Shown here: positions 43,717-47,816 of the stretch, piece after piece
Position numbering within the stretch: the stretch's first letter is position 1
Layout: the number at the start of each line of letters is the position of its first letter
From: Maribacter sp.
GTDB taxonomy: Bacteria; Bacteroidota; Bacteroidia; Flavobacteriales; Flavobacteriaceae
Direction: 5' to 3'
NCBI RefSeq assembly: GCF_016744255.1
Contig: NZ_JADGES010000012.1
Coordinates: forward strand, 1 to 47,816
DNA: 47,816 nt
Program-made: the position numbers and the translations under genes
Notes under the pieces: generated by a model
Database searches by the model: none
The model's input: only the letters and a program-made list of their open reading frames with translations
Told to the model about the DNA's origin: nothing

Positions 43717-44805
43717 TTATGACAAAGGAATAGCTAACCTTTCTATTATGAGACTTATCACCTCGTCTAACTCTTCTTGAATATTGGGGTTGGTACAATT
43801 TGTTAAAATAGAAAATACCAATTGCTCTTTTGGATACACATAAAAATTAGAATATCCGCCAACGCCATTTCCTACGTGCCCAAAATACTTTCTTCCCTTT
43901 TTATCTTGGCTTACTTGCCAACCTAACCCGTAATATGTTGGCTTACCATTGATAGATTCTGATGTTAAAAACTGTGTTAGCATATCTTTTTGCAAGACTT
44001 GTTTCGCTAAAAAAGCTTGACCAAAATTTGCTATATCTACCGCTGTAGAAAGAAAACCTCCTCCCGCCAACTTATAATAATTATTTACAGGAATCGACAA
44101 TCTAAACCCTAATCGATTTTTGGAATAAAAAGAAGTAGCATTTGGATAGCTATTCCCGGGAATTTCTGCTTCCGTATTACACATCCCTAATGGTTGCAAT
44201 ACTTTTTCTTGTACATAATTCTCAAAAGGAATTCCACTAGCTTCTTGCATCGCAAGTGAAACCAAAACCCAATCGAAGCTAGTATATAAATAATCTGTTC
44301 CTGGCTTAAAAAGCAAAGGATCCTCTTTAAAAATCGAAATACTATCCTTTATCGAATACTCTTTATTTAGTCCATACTCTATTCCTTTATAACTTCTAAT
44401 TCCTGCAGTGTGGCTAGCTAATTGGCGCATGGTAAAATCCCATTTTTTCTTTGGATAATACGGAACATAATCATAGAAAGATGCATCTAAATCTATAATC
44501 CCATCTGCTACCATATATGCTAAAGCTGTAGCCGCAATAGGTTTAGATACACTGGCTATTCTAAATTGTGTTTTTTTAGGATCTATTATTATTTTCTCCT
44601 CTATATCTGCATAACCATAGCTTTTTTGGAATATCGTTTTTCCTTTCTCCAGAACCGTTATTGCTACCCCTGGTATTTGCTTTTCTGCAATTAACCTTTG
44701 TAATAGAACATCTGCCTTTACTAATCCTTGTAACTGGGTATCCTCTCCAATTATTTTATTAGATAAAAATATTTTTTTTAAATAAGCCGTAATAGGGTTT
44801 TTCAT
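43717..44805 (-). CDS. Serine hydrolase of the class C beta-lactamase family
   Basis: A 362-residue penicillin-recognising serine hydrolase. The nucleophile motif is S85-V-S-K88, the second element Y174-T-S176 (Ser where class C enzymes have Asn) and the third H310-V-G312 in GHVGNGVGGYSN. It resembles esterase or D-aminopeptidase relatives more than true beta-lactamases. No signal peptide is evident at the start (MKNPITAYLKKIF), so location is uncertain. It is 16 bp downstream of the GIN-domain gene and the likely last gene of that operon. Confidence 0.88.
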   Translation of the reverse strand: MKNPITAYLKKIFLSNKIIGEDTQLQGLVKADVLLQRLIAEKQIPGVAITVLEKGKTIFQKSYGYADIEEKIIIDPKKTQFRIASVSKPIAATALAYMVADGIIDLDASFYDYVPYYPKKKWDFTMRQLASHTAGIRSYKGIEYGLNKEYSIKDSISIFKEDPLLFKPGTDYLYTSFDWVLVSLAMQEASGIPFENYVQEKVLQPLGMCNTEAEIPGNSYPNATSFYSKNRLGFRLSIPVNNYYKLAGGGFLSTAVDIANFGQAFLAKQVLQKDMLTQFLTSESINGKPTYYGLGWQVSQDKKGRKYFGHVGNGVGGYSNFYVYPKEQLVFSILTNCTNPNIQEELDEVISLIIERLAIPLS

Positions 44806-44821
44806 GTATGCCTATTCCTTT

Positions 44822-45577
44822 TTAATCTTCAAAAATTAGCTTGCCAGTATATAAGGTTTCTACAGAAACGCTAGGAGGCTTATTAAAACTCCTGACATCT
44901 CCTGTTCCTCTTAGTACACCTGTTAGTGTTTCTTCTGGATGTATCAACAAATCATTAGAGCCTCTATGGTTAAAAATAATGCTCTTTGCCATTAGGTTTT
45001 CTGTTTCTATCCTAGAATCTCCAGCAGCTATCATTACATTCAAATTTTTAGTACTGCCACTTAGTTTAAAATAAGAATTACCATTTACTACCACAGAAAT
45101 ACTATTGGCATTTAAAGTTAAAATAAACTCGCCATCTGTTGTTTCCGCCTCTGGTTCGCCATAGCTTTCGGAAAGCAACGTTAAACTATTGTAAGATAAT
45201 ATGCCTTCACTGCGAATTGGCCAACTTGTACTACTTCTTATTTCTTTAATATTAGGAGCGGTCACATAAATTTTGGTTACACCGTAATCTCTAACAAAAT
45301 TGCAATCGTTTTCATCTCTTAGAACTAACCTACCATCTTCTACAACAGCAGTTACTTCTTCTCTTAAAAATTCACCTGTTTCTATCTCTACCTTCTGCTC
45401 TCCTTCTTTTAGAATAAGTTCTATATTTTCAAAAACTGTAATTTTATTAAAATCTGCAAGTGTAACTTCTTCTCTGCTAATATCACCAGCTGCTTGGAAA
45501 CAATCTGGAGCACTTGTACTAGTACATGCCAGGTTTAAAACCAACAATAAAAAGAATATGTGTTTTATTTTTTTCAC
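44822..45577 (-). CDS. GIN-domain (DUF2807) lipoprotein
   Basis: A 251-residue lipoprotein. The signal peptide ends in LNLAC with Cys18 as lipidation site. The mature part begins REEVTLADFNKITVFENIELILKEGEQKVEIETGE in separable blocks, the opening pattern of the putative auto-transporter adhesin head GIN domain. A right-handed beta-helix-like run of short strands follows (LTLNANSISVVVNGNSYFKLSG). The function is not established; members are surface or periplasmic proteins frequent in Bacteroidota. It lies 9 bp after the PagL-like gene. Confidence 0.88.
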   Translation of the reverse strand: MKKIKHIFFLLLVLNLACTSTSAPDCFQAAGDISREEVTLADFNKITVFENIELILKEGEQKVEIETGEFLREEVTAVVEDGRLVLRDENDCNFVRDYGVTKIYVTAPNIKEIRSSTSWPIRSEGILSYNSLTLLSESYGEPEAETTDGEFILTLNANSISVVVNGNSYFKLSGSTKNLNVMIAAGDSRIETENLMAKSIIFNHRGSNDLLIHPEETLTGVLRGTGDVRSFNKPPSVSVETLYTGKLIFED

Positions 45578-45586
45578 TTCTATATT

Positions 45587-46687
45587 TTAAAACCGAATTC
45601 CAACTCCAAACTCAATAGCTTCTGCGTTAGCTGCATGAGATTTTAAAGCAACCTCAGCAAAAAATTTATCTCCTAAATATCTTTTTAACCCCAATCTATT
45701 ATACATTCTGCCTTCAAAATCGAAAGGATAATACACATAATATCCTAATTGGGTAGTGATAGATAGTTTATTAATAAATAATTCGTGCCCTAGAAACAAA
45801 CCTATACGCTTGTAATCTGTATCTGCGGCTACATTATTTTCAGGAAATGAAATACTTTGAAAACGTATTAACTCTTTTAAAAATCTGGAAAAGAAAATAT
45901 CCGTTCCAAAATGTAAAGCGCTTTTTCTTCCAATACGTTTATCTGCATAAGCTGATAGTATATAAAAAGGGTATTGGCCCATTCCCTCTACATCGCTACT
46001 ATTAATTCCTGTTCTTAGAGCCACATTATATTTTACAGGTTCTGTGTATTTTACTTTTTCTACATCTACCACGTAAGTCCTTTCTTTACCACCATCTAAA
46101 GCGTAAACTAATCCTACATTAAAGGCTAGCGTATTGGTAGATGTGTTTGGCGACTTAAAACTACCATTAGAATAATGTATTAGTGAAAGCCCTGCTTTAA
46201 AACCCAAACCCTTATAAATATTCTCTTTATGATAGTTTAGCATAAAATAAACAGATGCCATAACAGAAGTTCCATAAGCATTGTTTCTAAAATTAGTCTC
46301 CTTATCATAAGGATTGGTATTATAGGACACCCCTTGACCAAACCTCAGTTGTAAATTTCGCTTTAAATAATAAAAATTATAGTGTAGAAAAACACCATAA
46401 TGCTCCCCCAGAGTACTCTTATTCATATTCTGATAGATGAAAGAATACCCCACATCTGGGTAACCATAAGCTTGTTCCCAAGCCTCTTCCCCAAATGTTT
46501 TTTTATTTAAGCTTAAAATAAATCCTTCTGGATAGTCCGTTATTAAATGCGAAATGCTTGGATTATGCTTAAGCACGGAGCCATAAAATTGACTAGCATC
46601 CATGGTATACATTTTTGCAGATTTACCTTCTTGCGACAAACAAGAAGAAAAAGATAATACTGCTACTAAAAAGAAAATTAGTCTCAT
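45587..46687 (-). CDS. PagL-like acyloxyacyl hydrolase (lipid A deacylase family)
   Basis: A 366-residue outer-membrane beta-barrel protein. The N-terminus (MRLIFFLVAVLSFSSCLSQ) is a signal peptide, possibly with a lipobox Cys16. The strand-rich body contains LSLIHYSNGSFKSPNTSTNT (168-186), which matches the PagL active-site pattern with His171 and Ser173 and the following PN..TN. The C-terminus ends in EFGVGIRF, a terminal Phe suited to barrel insertion. It would remove an acyl chain from lipid A. It is longer than enterobacterial PagL and first in a three-gene set with the GIN lipoprotein and serine hydrolase. Confidence 0.82.
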   Translation of the reverse strand: MRLIFFLVAVLSFSSCLSQEGKSAKMYTMDASQFYGSVLKHNPSISHLITDYPEGFILSLNKKTFGEEAWEQAYGYPDVGYSFIYQNMNKSTLGEHYGVFLHYNFYYLKRNLQLRFGQGVSYNTNPYDKETNFRNNAYGTSVMASVYFMLNYHKENIYKGLGFKAGLSLIHYSNGSFKSPNTSTNTLAFNVGLVYALDGGKERTYVVDVEKVKYTEPVKYNVALRTGINSSDVEGMGQYPFYILSAYADKRIGRKSALHFGTDIFFSRFLKELIRFQSISFPENNVAADTDYKRIGLFLGHELFINKLSITTQLGYYVYYPFDFEGRMYNRLGLKRYLGDKFFAEVALKSHAANAEAIEFGVGIRF

Positions 46688-46693
46688 AAACTA

Positions 46694-46701
46694 CAAAAAT
46701 A
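46694..46701 (-). promoter_or_regulatory. Possible -7 element of the PagL-like operon
   Basis: Minus-strand TATTTTTG fits TAnnTTTG but lies only 6 bp upstream of the ATG, which would give an almost leaderless transcript. No -33 is seen. Tentative. Confidence 0.3.
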
Positions 46702-46751
46702 GGGATTTGAAACCAGTCTCCTTTCCTTTGTATTTAACATAAAAATATTTA

Positions 46752-47705
46752 TTAAAATAATTCTTTTGCAATAGAATATACGTTATCCGATTTGCCCATA
46801 GAATAATAATGCAATACAGGAACACCAGCTTCTTTTAACTCTTTAGACTGTTGTATTGCCCACTCTATACCAACCTGTCTAACAGCCTTATTATTCTCGC
46901 AGCAATCTACTGCATCAATTAAATTTTGCGGTAAATCTATCTTAAATACTTGTGGCAATATCTGTAGATGTCTTTTAACTGCAAGAGGTTTAATTCCTGG
47001 TATAATTGGCACATTAATTCCTATGGCCTTAGCAGCTTCTACAAACTGAAAATACTTCTGATTATCAAAAAACATTTGTGTAACCACATAATCTGCACCA
47101 GCATCTACCTTTTCTTTTAATCGTTTTAAATCCGATTTTAAAGATGGTGCCTCCAAGTGTTTTTCTGGATACCCAGCCACACCAATACAGAAATTAGCAT
47201 TATTCTCCATAGGAGTATCATCATGTAAATACTTACCTGTATTTAAATCTTGTATCTGAGAAACTAAACTAGCTGCATAGGTATGTCCTCCCTTTGCAGG
47301 CGTAAAATATTGCTCCTCTCGCATAGCATCACCACGCAACGCCATAACATTATCTATTCCTAAATATTGACAATCTACAAGAACATATTCTGTTTCTTCC
47401 TTAGTAAACCCACCACAAAGAACATGAGGTACCGTATCTACATTATACTTATGTTTTATAGATGCGCAAATACCTACCGTTCCTGGACGCATACGTGTAA
47501 TTTGTTTATCTAACAAACCAGACTTATTAATATAAACATATTCTTCCCTAGACGTAGTAACATCAATAAAAGGAGGTTTAAACTCCATTAATGGATCTAT
47601 ATTATTGTATAACTCCTGAATGTTTTTCCCTTTAACTGGCGGAACAATCTCAAAAGAAAATAAGGTCTTTCCCTTAGCATTTACTATATGATCTGTTACT
47701 TTCAT
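46752..47705 (-). CDS. metF: 5,10-methylenetetrahydrofolate reductase MetF
   Basis: FAD-dependent reduction of methylene-THF to methyl-THF, the methyl donor for methionine synthase. It has 317 residues. Opening motif GKTLFSFEIVPPVKGKN, then PPFIDVTTSREEY, the CGGFTKEETEYVL and NVMALRGDAMREE blocks, GADYVVTQMFFDNQKYFQFVEAA and PIIPGIKPL, all typical of MetF. No methionine synthase gene is in the window; in relatives it often lies upstream, beyond the right edge. Confidence 0.97.
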   Translation of the reverse strand: MKVTDHIVNAKGKTLFSFEIVPPVKGKNIQELYNNIDPLMEFKPPFIDVTTSREEYVYINKSGLLDKQITRMRPGTVGICASIKHKYNVDTVPHVLCGGFTKEETEYVLVDCQYLGIDNVMALRGDAMREEQYFTPAKGGHTYAASLVSQIQDLNTGKYLHDDTPMENNANFCIGVAGYPEKHLEAPSLKSDLKRLKEKVDAGADYVVTQMFFDNQKYFQFVEAAKAIGINVPIIPGIKPLAVKRHLQILPQVFKIDLPQNLIDAVDCCENNKAVRQVGIEWAIQQSKELKEAGVPVLHYYSMGKSDNVYSIAKELF

Positions 47706-47734
47706 GTCCTTATCTAATTTTTTATTTTTTCTTT

Positions 47735-47816
47735 ATTGGGGCGTATTACGGGCTATACGTTATATCTTTTTTTTATAATTTCTATTGTTCAAAAAAAAAA
47801 AAAAGGATACCACTAC
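47735..47816. repeat. Left part of a probable flavobacterial intergenic repeat
   Basis: Non-coding end of the window. It carries GGGGCG, ACGGGCTATACG, ATATC plus a T run, an AT-rich centre, then a long A run and GGATACCACTAC at the edge. The order resembles a hairpin-like intergenic element I recall from flavobacterial genomes, whose right end would continue past the edge. The 14-A homopolymer is also a possible sequencing-length error site. Confidence 0.4.

Noticed and set aside
47793-47806. 14-A run as a poly(A) or regulatory feature
   Set aside because: It more likely belongs to the repeat centre or reflects homopolymer length uncertainty.
1-47816. Mobile elements, CRISPR arrays, tRNA or rRNA genes, defence systems
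   Set aside because: No transposase, integrase, repeat-spacer array or cloverleaf was seen; the content is housekeeping throughout.

Overview
The window is a low-GC, gene-dense chromosomal segment of a gliding marine-type Flavobacteriaceae (Bacteroidota). The evidence for this is the gldB and gldC genes, flavobacterial-type promoters (-7 box TAnnTTTG), the virtual absence of Shine-Dalgarno sequences, the fused DAHP synthase/chorismate mutase, DUF3857 proteins and a Bacteroidota-type dcw cluster. I see no insertion sequence, prophage, CRISPR array, tRNA or rRNA. Nearly everything is core chromosome, so the interest lies in regulation and in protein details.

Layout. (1) 1-15256, minus strand: a complete division and cell wall run mraZ-rsmH-ftsL-ftsI-murE-mraY-murD-ftsW-murG-murC-ftsQ-ftsA-ftsZ, with ftsZ running off the left edge. 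It is tightly packed with many overlaps and is driven from a promoter overlapped by three 10-bp-phased direct repeats that look like MraZ boxes. (2) 15517-23411: alpha/beta hydrolase and engB, a small CxxC protein, a universal stress protein with a Crp/Fnr-type palindrome, gldC/gldB (gliding), nadE, an atypical LuxR-family response regulator, and dnaG lacking its zinc ligands. (3) 23594-29365: membrane protein plus SIMPL protein, an ECF sigma / anti-sigma / outer-membrane protein module, a polyprenyl diphosphate synthase probably starting at TTG, and a secreted homologue of the leptospiral surface protein LipL32. (4) 29434-38731, minus: rlmN, queA, aroA, a MazG-type pyrophosphohydrolase, two DUF3857/transglutaminase-fold proteins (one lacking the catalytic Cys and His), dtd and rsgA. 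(5) 38904-43497: a small secreted DUF4177-like protein, then the aromatic amino acid operon pheA-aminotransferase-tyrA-DAHP synthase/chorismate mutase. It is preceded by a previously unlisted 23-codon leader peptide gene, 10 of whose 23 residues are aromatic, and a perfect terminator hairpin with an alternative antiterminator. (6) 43717-46687: serine hydrolase, GIN-domain lipoprotein and PagL-like lipid A deacylase. (7) metF and, at the right edge, part of a probable flavobacterial intergenic repeat.

The best candidate for a new system is the ribosome-mediated attenuator at 43370-43497. Leader peptide, pause hairpin, antiterminator and terminator are all visible in the sequence, and it sits directly upstream of the genes whose products it would sense. 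Other signals of note are the MraZ operator, the Crp/Fnr-like site, the LipL32 homologue, the phosphomimetic receiver, the zinc-less primase and the paired active/inactive transglutaminase proteins. Family assignments were made by reading the proteins, without database searches.
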